From Thuidium tamariscinum (lineage: Eukaryota; Streptophyta; Bryopsida; Hypnales; Thuidiaceae), in the NCBI GenBank assembly GCA_947034885.2, contig OX344752.2, positions 22,405,386-22,469,385 of the forward strand: a stretch of DNA of 64,000 nucleotides. Direction: 5' to 3'. Under the pieces are notes generated by a model. That model searched no databases. It worked only from the letters and a program-made list of their open reading frames with translations, and was not told where the DNA came from. Position numbers and translations under genes: made by a program. This document shows positions 35,925 through 47,119 of the stretch, in pieces. Position 1 is the stretch's first letter. Each line of letters begins with the position of its first letter.

Positions 35925-36030
35925 AGGGCTGGGGAATCGACCCCCTCGCTCAATCACTTGGAAATTTTTTATTTCCCATGCATGAAATGCTTTGCAAATT
36001 CTGAATTCATATTTGCAATCTAATGTCTCA
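35925..36030 (-). repeat. Dispersed ~110-bp repeat, copy 2 (inner edge of left arm)
   Basis: GGGGAATCGACCCCCTCGCT...CATGAAATGCTTTGCAAATT...ATATTTGCAATCTAATG, inverted relative to 5988-6105, and the counterpart of 56440-56548. Arm similarity fades just inside it. Confidence 0.55.
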
Positions 36031-36600
36031 CTAGTGTACCCTGTGCCATTGCCATAATCAAAATTAAATAGAAGTTGTTTTTGAATGCATAAAAACTTTG
36101 AAACTCAATAACTCTCACATTATAGGTCCAAACACCACAAAATAAAGCCCACACATCCCTCCTCGGTGAGGATTTTTTGATGGTGATTGTGACCAAAATA
36201 TAAATTAAAAAAATTCTTTAATTTTTGAGAACCAAAAATAGTTCAAAAATCCATAACTTTATCTATGAAAGTCAGAATGCCTCGAAATGAAGCCCATACA
36301 CCCCTGAGGCATGAAGCCCATACACCCCTTCTCGCTAAGAGCTTTCCAAAGGTATCAAACACGCAACCAAGGGATGCACGATCCGAGAGATCTCAACATA
36401 ACAAATTAAATAAACAAACTATCTGTCTCAAGGTATGGATATTAACTAGAAGGCATCTAAATGCTAATCCAACACCTAGCTAGAGTTCAAAGCATATTTA
36501 TAAATATAGGATATGAGAATTAAAGTAATCACTATCTTCCAATTGGAAACCACAATAGCTAAGACCAGTGACTACTCTAGAAGCAAGGAGTAAGTGTGTC
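36031..36600. other. No gene recognised
   Basis: AT-rich spacer. A short direct duplication ATGAAGCCCATACACCCCT (with GAGGC/TCTCG continuation) occurs near 36287-36325. No gene. Confidence 0.45.
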
Positions 36601-36604
36601 TGGG

Positions 36605-36990
36605 AGCTGGTCAAATTGGGTTGACTACGGTTTTGAACTTGAGAGGACCCCCTCAAATGGTCTCCTTTGCAAAAATCAGACTTTGATTTTCTATGATTGA
36701 TGTAAGTTACTGGACTCTGAAAAAGAGAGAATGAGAGAACTGAGTGTGTATGAAGGATGAGGGCTGGTCAAATTGAGTTGACCACAGTTTTGAACTTGAG
36801 AGACCCTTCAGATGGTTTTCTTTGCAAAAATCAGACTTTGGTTTCCCAAATTGGTATGCTAGAGCTTTGAAAAGAGAGAATGGGAGGAGTCAATGAGTGT
36901 ATGAGGGCTGGTCAAACTGATTTGACCACAGTTTTGAATGAATCTAAGCCCCTACAGGTGGTTTCTTTGTATAAACAAATCTTTGTTTTC
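36605..36990 (+). repeat. ~150-bp tandem repeat, three copies
   Basis: CTGGTCAAA-TG-TTTGAC...ACGGTTTTGAA...CTTTGCAAAAATCAGACTTTG. CTGGTC starts at 36607, 36764 and 36908 (periods 157 and 144). Elements of the same phrase (GCTGGTCAACCCCAGTTGAC) occur at 17369-17395 in the R1 internal region, suggesting derivation from that family. Confidence 0.7.
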
Positions 36991-37331
36991 CCAAGGATTT
37001 TCACTTCACAATCCTCAATTATTCTTTCTGTATTTTCCTTCACTCTTTGGTATTCCAATTTGGCCAAACTGTGGGCCAAATCTCTCACAATTGCTAATTG
37101 GCACTTGAATTTCCAAACTTGAAGAAAATAAAACTAAAAAAAATCAAAACAGAAGGCCAAAGACCCAACTTGCCTTGAGGTTTCCTTTTGGCATAGCGTG
37201 GCAGGACATTAAATCCTACCATCGAAGGTGGGTCCAGCGGGGTAAAACTCAAGTTACCCAAAGATAAAAGTAAAAAGAAAAAACTATTTTGTGCCATGTT
37301 TTTGGGTGTGTTCATGACCTCTCCAAGCTAA
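36991..37331. other. No gene recognised
   Basis: AT-rich spacer between the tandem repeat and the next dispersed repeat copy. Short overlapping frames only (for example 37094-37315 minus). Confidence 0.4.
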
Positions 37332-37428
37332 TTAGGGGTCTTGGATTCCAAATATGAATTTAGAATTTGCAAAAAGAAATTTGTGCAAAAGATAAAAAAA
37401 TTCAGTGTTTATCCAGGGGGTAAATCCA
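37332..37428 (+). repeat. Dispersed ~110-bp repeat, copy 3
   Basis: AATTAGGGGTCTTGGATTCC...AATATGAATTTAGAATTTGC...ATCCAGGGGG, same orientation as 5988-6105 and 56440-56548 and more decayed. Confidence 0.45.
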
Positions 37429-38139
37429 GCCTGTTGGCCCACCTTTGATGGAAGGATTTAACGTCCTCCCATGGCATGTAAGGTAGAAGGCTCAGAAACC
37501 AACCATTTAAGAGCTGCAACCGATTTTTGGGCAGGTGGAACTTCTCAGAATATTTTTCAGTAAATTTTTATTGAAAGACAAGAAGAATTGGCATCCAACC
37601 CAAGTTGTTTTATATTTTTTGGATCATTTTTGAATTAGTTATGAATTTTCAAACGAGATGTGTCATAGGTCCCTATTTATGATCCTAGGTCCTTCTTAAA
37701 GTATTCGCTGCAGCTTCTACAGAAAAATGGGAAAAGCAAGGGAAATGATTGTCTCTTGGAATAATGAATAATATTTTTTCTGATTCATTCAATGACTATG
37801 GAGGTCAGTTTAGGAACCACATCCAGTCCATTCAACTACCGTTTGTAGGGGCGGTTCAAAATGCCCGAACTGTTTTTGAGCCTTCTACTATATGTAGTGA
37901 GAAGTTTATTCTTCTTGTTTTGGGCTTCACCTTGGTTGGGGCATGTGCCCAGGCTTGACTTTGTTATTGTCATCACATTGGCCCTTGGCTACTGGCCCTG
38001 GTTGGGCAGTTGGGCTCTGTTACTATTATCACACTGGCCCCTAGCTAGCTTCATTATTGTTATCGCACTGGTTCAGTGGTTGGACTCAAAACTTGGAAAA
38101 AACTAGCGGTAGTTGGCAAAGTTGGGTTAAAATCAATTC
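37429..38139. other. Spacer with short TGGCCC/TTATTGT repeats
   Basis: Repeated TATTGTCATCACATTGGCCC-like phrases at 37964-38075 create the frame 37861-38106; no real gene is indicated. Confidence 0.4.
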
Positions 38140-38348
38140 TTTCGGTCTCCTTGGGAGACCCTTTCATATAAAATAAAACTGGAGTTAGTGTTGAGGGCAA
38201 AGCTTCACTATCCAGGGTGATTTTCACCTTACACTTTCAACAATTAGTAAAAAATATTTAAAAAGGAGTCTTTGGAAGTTGGTTGCAGGGTGATAACTTT
38301 GCCATACTAGAGGTTTTAACCTCAAATTCTAGGACAAATTCATAAGAG

Positions 38349-38559
38349 CACTACAAGAAAAAGGGATATTTTAAGTATAGTCCTAGAAATAAGATTTTAA
38401 ATAATGACTTCTTTAGGAGATTTTTTGTAAGAAATACGTGTCTTTTAGTAAAATTATATTAGAAAGATGCATATTTCTTACTAAAAATCTCTTAAAAATA
38501 TCATTTCTTAAAATCTTATCTCTAGGACTATACTTAAAATACCCCTTTCTCTTGTAGTA
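38349..38559. mobile_element. CACTA-type MITE (211 bp) with GAG target duplication
   Basis: Starts CACTACAAGAAAAAGGGATA and ends in the inverted form (ACCCCTTTCTCTTGTAGTA, last base changed). GAG flanks both ends (38346-38348, 38560-38562), the 3-bp duplication typical of En/Spm-CACTA elements. The termini continue as an inverted TTAAGTATAGTCCTAG. Non-coding. Confidence 0.85.
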
Positions 38560-39317
38560 GAGGTTCGATACAACAACACTTAAGAGTTTTGAATCACACA
38601 CAAAACCCCTATAACACAACTTTTGAACCTCAAATTCAAAGATTAAGCCCCAAAAGGATCCTAGATAAACCAATCTAGGTTTTGAATACCACTTAGTGAG
38701 CCTAACCAATGATTTTTAGTATCAACACTTTAAAAGAAAACCACAAGACACATGTCAATGGTTAGTATACTTGCAATGAATACCAAGTTCTTCAAAGGAA
38801 TTCCAATGTTCTTTAAATGAGCTCTTGAACACAAAGAATGCTAAAAAAACACAATTAAATCAAATTGTAACGGAAAATAAGAGATGTTTAAAAATACCAA
38901 AAGGTTATTTGAAAGCGTGGATGTATCTTAATGCGAGTGCACAATGCTTAAAAAGTATGAAAAGAGTATAAGGGGTGTGAAGTGAGGGGAGGGGGAGGCC
39001 TTTCATATATTTTCAAGGCCTCCTCCCCCTTCAATTTACTTGCAAAACTACTTAAGGAAAATCAAAATTAACATTCAAAATTCTACATTACTATTGTGAC
39101 CATTTTTACTTATGGAAAAATGACCCAATCATTAAACAAAACTTTTTTGGAAACTTCTAAGAAGCCTTCTAAATCTAAGTGCAAAGTTTTACTAAAATCC
39201 CATACTTTCTAAATAAAGTAGAAAATAAACACTTGTATAATTAATTCCTCCGGGGAGGAATCATTTTTATACTAGGGAATCTCCATGAACTGATTTCATT
39301 GTGCTAAAAACACCTAT

Positions 39318-39520
39318 AACTACAAGAAAAAGGGGTATTTTAAGTATAGTCCTAATAGCATAGTCTTTGAAGTAATGATATTTAAGTAAGGTTTCTAGTA
39401 AAATTTTACTAAAAAAATAGTCTTTTCAATAAAAATTTCCAAAAAACCTTATTAAAAGGTCATTATTTAAAAGACTATACTACTAGGACTACATTTAAAA
39501 CATCCCTTTCTCTTATAGTA
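39318..39520. mobile_element. CACTA-type MITE (203 bp), diverged sister copy
   Basis: AACTACAAGAAAAAGGGGTA ... CATCCCTTTCTCTTATAGTA; same family as 38349-38559, both inside the decayed LTR copy E. The flanks TAT and CAT are a likely mutated 3-bp duplication. Confidence 0.7.
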
Positions 39521-40032
39521 CATCCTTGCTCTTTGGTCACTATCTATCCTTGTCCACAAGATTTCTCTTGTATTCATGTATGAATGTCCACTTCTTCCAA
39601 ATTTCATAATCAAAATATGTCTAGGAAAATTTCCTACAAAGGTTTCTAAAAGCCTATCGAACTTCCATTATCACTATCAAAGCCTCAATGTGTTAGGCCT
39701 ATTCATGAGAGAATTCTAATAAGGCCAATATTAGCATGTTCATACTAACTTGATTTTGGAATGCTATTTGCCTTGAACTTCTTCTAAACTACTAAACCAT
39801 ATACTAATACTTAAATAAAACTTTAAAACTAGTCCTAAAGGGTTTTAAAAGCATCCCTAAACAATTCTAACAAATTTTCCAAATCTTTGTGGTTATAGCA
39901 AATTCTTCAAACACTCTTTTTAGTTGCTAAATATTCTTTTTAGTTTCTTTTTAACTATAATAACCCTAAAAATGAGCAATAAGCAAAAAAAAGGAAATAT
40001 CCGAGGCTTGGGTGACAACCACGGGATTCATA

Positions 40033-41159
40033 CGGGTTCAAAGTATAGGCACACCACTTTCTACTCCTACTTAAGCTTCATCATATTGTTATAATTGCAT
40101 TGGTTTTGTTGCAATTGTTATCTTCACTTGGACCATTAAGCAAGTCTAAGATTCTTCTTCTTTACATTCCACAGCAATGGAAAGTGCAAAATGTCCACCC
40201 ATCATGAATTACAGACTTGTATGTACTTCCAAGGTTATAGGATCTTCAACATCTATATGGAAATATTTAAAAGTATTAAATATACAAAGTTCAATACGAT
40301 TGTATATACAACTATGAGCTGATCTCCATCCAATCTTTATCTACTATCATTTGTATTGTGAACGTCTTTTTAAGTTTCTTTATCTAATTTTTCATTCACA
40401 TTCAACCAATTTTCACATCCATCTTCTTCATCCACTATACTATCATTCATCTCAAATCCACATTCATCCAATTTTCACATCCATTTTCTTCATCCACAAT
40501 CTTCATTCATTTTTGAAAACATTTTCATCCATTTTTTTCATCTACTTTTGTCTCATTTTATCCATTTCTTGTTTAATTTCACCCCCTTTTTTAAATTTTT
40601 CACAAAATTTTACAAATTCTAACTATTTTTTCAATTTTTCTTTCAATATTCTTGGTCCCTACTCACTAACACCTACTTTGTGCTCTCTCCTTGTTGCTCC
40701 CTACTCCCTTCATAGCATTCCCCAATTAACCCCTAAAAGCCTATTATCTCTTCAAGGGACAAATGGAATGGTAGATACGTATCTACATGTTTAATTTTTT
40801 GAAATTTTTTTTGAAGCTAGAAAAATTGATGAGCTTGATGGAAATATATATTCTTTTCAATTAGTGCCTAAGAATAAAATTTATGCCCAAATAAGCTCAA
40901 AAGAGTCCAGGAGACTAGGCAACAATTTTTTTTAAGAATTTGAATATAAAAAAGAACAAAAATGATTCTCATAGATTATATTTTGTCTACATAGGGAGCT
41001 TTGATTCATTCCATTTGGATTTGTTATAAGAAAGTCATGAATAATCTTGTTTTTCAAACAATTTAGTCATCCTTTGAAAAAATAATTTGTAGGATTCAAT
41101 TTTGAATGCAATTTATACAATTTAAAAAAAATTCCACATGGTTTATTTTGCTTGCTTAA
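40033..41159. other. AT-rich spacer with CATCCATTTTCTTCATCCAC repeats
   Basis: A pyrimidine-rich degenerate repeat (TTCACATCCATTTTCTTCATCC) at 40385-40560 generates the Phe/Ser/His-rich frame 40351-40794, rejected as a gene. Nothing else was seen. Confidence 0.5.
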
Positions 41160-42085
41160 CCCCTAAAGGACTGAGGCATTTTCTGGCTTGAAAACCACTC
41201 AAAACTGCCATGTTTGCTACTTCCTCCCAAAAAAACAAAAAAAACAATTTTATTAGAATCTAACCGTAGGATCTTGTAAATTATTTGTCTGAGATCATAC
41301 GGTAAAAATTTCATGAAGTTTGACCATACCAATTGGAAGATATTAGCATTCAAAGTTGGAAAAAAAAGCTTTTTTGAACTCTGACTTGCAATTTCAGATG
41401 ACTTTGATTGCCATTTGTTGAATTTTTTTGCACTATGGACCATAAAGTTAAAATTTATTATGTTGAACATTTGAGTTGGGAAGTAGGGGAAAAAATTTCA
41501 AAAAACTACTACTTGATTTTCATTCATTAAAAAATTGTTAAGTACTAGAAGTAGGTCCAAGATTGAACAAAACACTAAGTTGTTAATAACTTTAAGATGG
41601 AATTGAAAAACCATGATCCCAACGGTGAGCTTGTTCTTGCAAACATCTTAAACCCTATCAAAAAAGAAAATTTGAAAATTTTGAAAAATTGCATTCAAAA
41701 ATGAATTTTGTAAGTTATTTTCTGAAGAAGGTGCTTAGATTGCCCGAAATTCAAGATTGTCCATAACTTTCTCATTATTAGTCCAAATAAAATGAAACAA
41801 AGCTTCAGATGTAGAAAAAAACAAAATATTCAAGAAAAAAAATAAAAAATAAAAAAATAATTTTTTTTGTGTTTTTTTTTTTCTGCCCAGCGAACTGCTT
41901 TTTGGACATAGAATGGCATAACTTTTGCTTCCAAGCACCAATTGAAATAAAAATTATATTTTTGGAAAGCTAATCTGATTTCCTATCTTCAAAAAAAGTT
42001 TCAAAAAATAATATAAAAAATTCAAGTCACACAAGCCTACCCAAAATTCCAAGTGTCCCCCGAGGGGACTTCAGTCCTTTAGGGG
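41160..42085. mobile_element. piggyBac-type MITE (926 bp) in a TTAA site
   Basis: Starts CCCCTAAAGGACTGA, ends TCAGTCCTTTAGGGG, flanked by TTAA at 41156-41159 and 42086-42089, the piggyBac target. The interior shares GGCATAACTTTTGC-TCCAA-like sequence with the element at 55430. Frames inside (41156-41470, 41735-41941, minus) are AT-driven. Confidence 0.85.
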
Positions 42086-42089
42086 TTAA

Positions 42090-42878
42090 ACAATCTCACC
42101 ATTAGAATTGATGCATTTTAATTCCATCTTAGAGATATTAATAATTTATATTTTCTTGCTATCTTATATTTACTTCTATTTAACAATTTTTATAAGAATA
42201 AAAATTAAGTTTTTTTGTACTTTTCTTTTTTTCACTAGGCTCTCAACTCAATTGTACACCATGAAGATTTAAGGCTCAAAACTCTCTATAGTGCAAAAAA
42301 ATAAAGTTAAGAAGATTCAAAGTTATATAATCCTTGGGAGATTACTCACAATTTTTAGAAAAATTACATGAGTTCAAAGATAGGGTCCATTTAATTCAAA
42401 GAGGATAAATTTTATATAATATGTAGGGCTACTATAGGGGCCTTGAAATGCCACATATCCTTTAATTTATAAATTAGGCTATGTAAAATCACCATTTAGT
42501 AGAACTTTTTTATTAATAAATTAGCCTTTACAAATAGGGTCCATACAAATTTTTTGTAGTACAATGAGTATAAATGTAGACAAATATTTTTAAGTGAATG
42601 ATAAAATCTACACAATCTAGTATGTACATATAAATTTTTTCATAAGTATGTCAACTACGTTGTCGTACTGCAAATGCAGACACTATGTAAAAATATGTAC
42701 ATCTATATACTTTAAGTAGATTTTACATTTATAACGTAACAAATAAGATAACGTCATTTGAAATGGCTTCAAGGTGACGCCTTCTCTTTGTTGTTACAAG
42801 AAACTATAAAGAGAAGGATTCACTTGAGAGTTTTATCACATTTGATTTGAATTTTCTTTGTTATTCATTTAGATTACT
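42090..42878. other. No gene recognised
   Basis: AT-rich spacer between the piggyBac MITE and the broken frame at 42879. No coding frame, inverted termini or tandem array was found. Confidence 0.4.
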
Positions 42879-43328
42879 ATGTTGAATTGGAGGGTTTTTT
42901 CTAAGTCCCAAGATGAAGAATCTCAACCGGAGTGTGAGTTTGAATTTCCTTTATTGCAACTGCTGGATCAACCACAAGTGCCACTAGGTCCTTCAATGCT
43001 ACCTAGGTAGCTAGAAGACGAAGCTGGGCCATTACAACCACCAAAATAACCTTGTGTGGAGAAACGATGGTATGGCAATCTTCAACGTGACGCTCTAGCA
43101 TTCGTGATTCTGTTGCAGGTTGGATGCGTTGAGCTCGGCAGTCATGAAATTACATTCGAAAAAAGTTTTGAAGGTGTAAACGACGAGCAATATTATGACA
43201 TAGTGAGGCCTATCAAAGGGAGTCGTGGTCACGAACGATGATTAGAAGGGCCAGTTAATCCTTTAACTAAAGCAAATCATGCCGATTATGTTGTTGTTAC
43301 TATCAAACGCATCCTCAAATTCTTGTAG
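42879..43328 (+). pseudogene. Broken ~150-codon frame of unknown family
   Basis: From ATG 42879 a single frame continues through four stops of mixed type: MLNWRVFSKSQDEESQPECE, ...VPLGPSMLPR*LEDEAGPLQ, VEKRWYGNLQRDALAFVILL, GSHEITFEKSFEGVNDEQYY, then ...GSRGHER*LEGPVNPLTKAN and ADYVVVTIKRILKFL. The protein-like composition across the stops suggests a decayed gene or transposon ORF. I do not recognise it. Confidence 0.4.
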
Positions 43329-43347
43329 ATGGAGTGATATTTTGATT

Positions 43348-43402
43348 GAACCTCTACTTTTTTACCTCTAGTTTTTTACCTCTAATTTTTTACCTCTAAT
43401 AG
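43348..43402 (+). repeat. Short ~14-bp tandem repeat
   Basis: CCTCTA(C/G/A)TTTTTTA repeated about four times. Confidence 0.6.
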
Positions 43403-43855
43403 ATGTTTATTGAGTTTTAGTTTTTCATTCCATACTTGGAATGATTTTCTATAATAATTTTGTATTTGTGAAGTAGTTGGAGGAAAATATTCAAATGATT
43501 TGCCTTTTAGGTGAATTTGTAATGAATTTCCTTCAAAGATAAAGATAAAGAGATAGTTGTGGAGCCAAATAAGTGCTCAATTATTGTTAGAGAAGTTTTG
43601 GAAGTGAATTAGGGGCTGACTCCACTTGTTTGTGTGGTTAGAGTGAAGATGGGGTGGAGAGAAAGGTAGAGACTATTCATCTTCTCTTTTATTGTGAGTT
43701 TAGGAAGAATCTGAATGTTTGAGGATCCATTGTGTTGTGAGTTTGAAGAAGTTTGAAATGAAAATTGAAGAACTTGTGTATCATGGTGTATAGTTTTTAA
43801 ATTGATCTCACTTGTTTGATTTAGAGTTGTGAGTTGAGAGTTGTGCTTGTTTGAG
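43403..43855. other. No gene recognised
   Basis: AT-rich, non-coding spacer between two tandem arrays. Confidence 0.4.
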
Positions 43856-44215
43856 TAGAGGAAGGTCTGCTGCCTTTCATGAAAGAGGGCTGAGACTTCG
43901 AACGACCATAAAAGACGGAAAGTTTCTTGATTTGCAATAAAATTTTGAGGGAGAGTAGAAAATTGAGTTAGCTTCTTAAGAAAATATTATTCATTCTATT
44001 TGGAGCTTGTATGAGTGAATTGTAAATGTAGAAGTGAAGAAGGGTCTGCTTCCTTTCTTTTCTTAAGGCCGAAACTTTGAATGGCCATAGAAGTTGGACA
44101 GAGTTTTAAAATCATTTGAAATTTGAAGGAGAAGTAGAAGTTTGTGTTAGCTTTTCAAAAATCTATCACTTAGTTCATTTGAATCTATGAAAAACTAGTG
44201 GCACTCTTCCAAAGT
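43856..44215 (+). repeat. ~179-bp tandem duplication
   Basis: GAAGGTCTGCTGCCTTTC at about 43861 and GAAGGGTCTGCTTCCTTTC at about 44040 begin two diverged units that share ...GCTGAGACTTCGAACGACCAT / GCCGAAACTTTGAATGGCCAT and GTTAGCTT ends. The second unit has more T/A at former CG sites. Confidence 0.6.
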
Positions 44216-45019
44216 TCAACTTGGGAATTGAAGTTGTGGTTGAAGGAGTTTTGAAGACTTGTATGTTTGTGTGTGTGGCTTGTGACTTTGTAATCTTTGT
44301 TGTTGTGGGTGGCTTAGATAAAATCAACGCTAGCCTCATTTTGTATCATGGGCGACGAAGTGGAGTTAATGGCCCATATGGTCGAGACTTGTTTGTTCTC
44401 ATAGTGAAGCTTGTTTTTTAAAGTTGGTCACCGAAAGTTTGAAAGTTTAATAAACAATCTTTCGGACGACTTAGCTCGTGGTCTAACCGTCTCGTTTTAC
44501 CCATTCAAGGACTTGTTTCTTATCACACATCCTTATCCTTGACTCTTTACAACCCACACAGGATAGGCCAGCGGAAGACCAAGTGAAGATTCAAGTGAAG
44601 AACCAAATGAAGATTCAAGTGAAGAACCAAGCGAAGATTCGAGTTTTAAGACATCTTGTTGATACTCAACAACTTGTAGCCAGATACCTTGTGTGTTCCC
44701 TAAGCGCACTCCTCTCAACATGATAACATATAAGAATCTATTATTCCAATATAAAAAAGTTGAATTGTAAATTTATTATATTACGGGGATTTGTGTTCAT
44801 ACAAATTACTCATTAAGAAATTGTTGTAGGGTTTAGATATTATCACTTCCATGTGGTTAGGGTTGCTAAGAAATGTTGTATTTGTTGTCTTGCACCTTTG
44901 ATGTGTTTTAGTGCAAAGTGGATAGGATTTGTCGTGATTTTTCCAACCTTCTTTTGTGGTTTTAGAATTTGGATTGCAAGTTGATTGCTTAGGGTTGTTG
45001 CTCTATAAATTGGAGCTTT
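44216..45019. other. AT-rich spacer with a small 30-bp duplication
   Basis: GAAGATTCAAGTGAAGAACC is duplicated at 44580-44640, giving a SSLESSLG peptide repeat in the minus frame 44533-44721. The frame 44221-44421 has no motif. No gene called. Confidence 0.4.
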
Positions 45020-45180
45020 AGAGGTGCTATTTTTGGTAGCACTACTAATCTATATATTAGAACCTTTGAGCTGCTATTTTTAGTGGAGCTACTTATCTAC
45101 AACAATTGTTGATCTATGGATTAGAGCCTTGGAAGTGCTATTTTTGATGAACCTACTTATCTACAACAACTATTGATCTA
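45020..45180 (+). repeat. Three degenerate 50-63-bp repeats
   Basis: GTGCTATTTTTG-T-G...CTACTTATCTACAACAA units; GCTATTTTT starts near 45026, 45073 and 45137. Confidence 0.5.
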
Positions 45181-47119
45181 CGTACATAAATTATTAATCC
45201 ATAATAATTGTATAGAATCTTTTTCATATTTTGACACTATAGGCTCTAAATTTGCCTCAACTAAATACATGTGCTTATAAATGTTTGGAATCATCTTCTT
45301 TTTACTAGTGTTTTATAAACACTCTTTTATTTCTTGATTTTAAACTCAAAACCATTACAAATGCATATGCCTAAATAAAATACATGGTCTCTATGTTATG
45401 GTAGAGGTCATATTTTTATGTTAATGTACATTGTTTATAGAGTGTCAAATTCTCATGTTATTCATGTTATATTACTAATATTGATGTTTTTTTTTGTTTC
45501 AACATCATAATTATGTTTAATGTTTTGATAATGTTGTTTGTTATTCACCATATTAGGTTGTTTAGAATACATGGCATAGAATTTAGAAATATTTAAAACT
45601 AATGTTGCATTGCACATTTTGATTTGTCATTTGAAATTGTACTACAATACAAGTAGAACATGTATTAAAAAAAAGTGTATATGTAAGGCACTAGTTTTAT
45701 GGTGTGTATTGTATATAGGTATGAAAAATTAGACATGTAAGTTTTGTATATAAGATAGCCTAAGTATAAAAACTATATGACTAAATTTATAAATAATCAC
45801 AAGATATAAAAAATATGCCCTAAGTATCTTTATATGTAAAAATACAATCCTCTTAATTACTAAAATGAAGGTAAATAACCCCATGTCAAATACCCTTTGA
45901 ACTCAGGTATAAACTTAAAATTACAAGGAGTGATCTCCCCGGGCATATAATCCTATCCCGCAATGTACTGAAAAACTTGTTTTTTTCACTTTGAAAGTAG
46001 ATATCTTGTAATCTCAGCAGTCAAAATTTCTGAAATTTTTTCCACACACTTTCATACTAATTAAGTATAATATCCCATAGTAAAATGTGCAAAAAAAATA
46101 GTCCTTTAGAGGTTAATAAATTCAATCATTACACTAATTTATCTTGTTATATACTTAGTGAAGCATTGATTTATTTGTACATCTATCCATTTTTTGAAGC
46201 AAAAACATGTTTTAATCATAATCATACATTTTTCATCCAAATTTGGTGCATTCATCTATATTCTAAAGAAAAATGAAAAAAAATTGGTATAAAAAGTTAC
46301 TTTGATTTGGCAAGTAGTAGAATTTTCTTTTGAAATCATGAAATCTAGCACCTTTGTTCCCAAATAAAAAAGATTTGTTATATAGTCCTAAGGCTAGATG
46401 GATAGGAGATCGTCTACCTGTCCGTTTGCTTGCCTACTAGATGAATATTTTTTCAAATGTCAAATGACATCCCGAGGGCCGTAGACATTGACGCTAAATG
46501 TTTGGGAGTCCTATCAACTTTGTCGTGCAAGGGCAACATCAAGGTATAAAGGTGTAATTTCTAAAAATTGAAGTTTGTAGAATCAAAGTTTCATCATGCA
46601 AAAGAAATCCCAAGTTTACACAGGTGATTTCTAGAAAAAATAATAATAATAATTTAAAGAACTATAGCTTTGCCATACAGAGATGACTGTAGGCATCAAT
46701 AGTGCCAAAAGGCAAAAATAGTATTTCAAAGATCTTAAAGGTTATAGGAAGTATACATGATAGACTTGTTTAAACCAAACTTCAATACTAATTTTCCAAG
46801 ATTTCAAGGAAGTAGCCAATTAAATGCTAAAGGACATATACATGATAGTATTAAACCAAACTTTAGCATTTAAAACTCAAAAATTTATTATACAACTAAT
46901 TTTGAGTGAAAATTAGTTTAAAACACTCTTGACTCAATCAAACCCAACGGCTTTAAGTGTATTACTACTAATTATTGTTTCATGTACTACGAGATAATAG
47001 TTTTGAAAATTTAAATGCAACTTAGAGCTTTAGGGGACTATCCCTTCTAACTCTATCAAAACAAAGATAATTGAGGCTTAGCCTTTAATACTTAAACAAA
47101 AGCAAAAGCAAAATGCTTT
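45181..47119. other. No gene recognised
   Basis: Strongly AT-rich; no frame with motif-level support (46085-46276 and others are compositional). Confidence 0.5.

Larger units (their letters stand above)
29262..36030 (-). repeat. Left arm of the giant inverted repeat
   Basis: The reverse complement of this arm matches 56440-62908. It contains the PPR-DYW gene, its 5' short frame, the OSB-like gene and ~350 bp of 3' flank. The outer boundary is sharp: TTGAAGGAAGGACTTCAAAA at 29261-29280 matches TTTTGAAGTCCTTCCTTCAA ending at 62908, and similarity stops there. It differs from the other arm by substitutions, small indels and a 294-bp hAT MITE at 35623-35916. Confidence 0.85.
38140..40032 (-). 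mobile_element. R1-family LTR, copy E (decayed), with two CACTA MITEs
   Basis: On the minus strand it starts TGAATCCCGTGGTTGTCACC near 40032 and ends near 38140 with an AGCTTTGCCCTCA-like segment, matching 14898-16668. GGAGGGGGAGGCCTTT and its complement near 38990-39030 correspond to the promoter segment of copy D, and TTCCTCCGGGGAGGAA near 39246 to its near-palindrome. Substitutions are abundant and shift the copy toward A/T. No coding frame. Confidence 0.65.

Noticed and set aside
40351..40794. 147-codon Phe/Ser/His-rich frame
   Set aside because: Composition comes from the TTTTCACATCCA repeats; no motif, no splice context.
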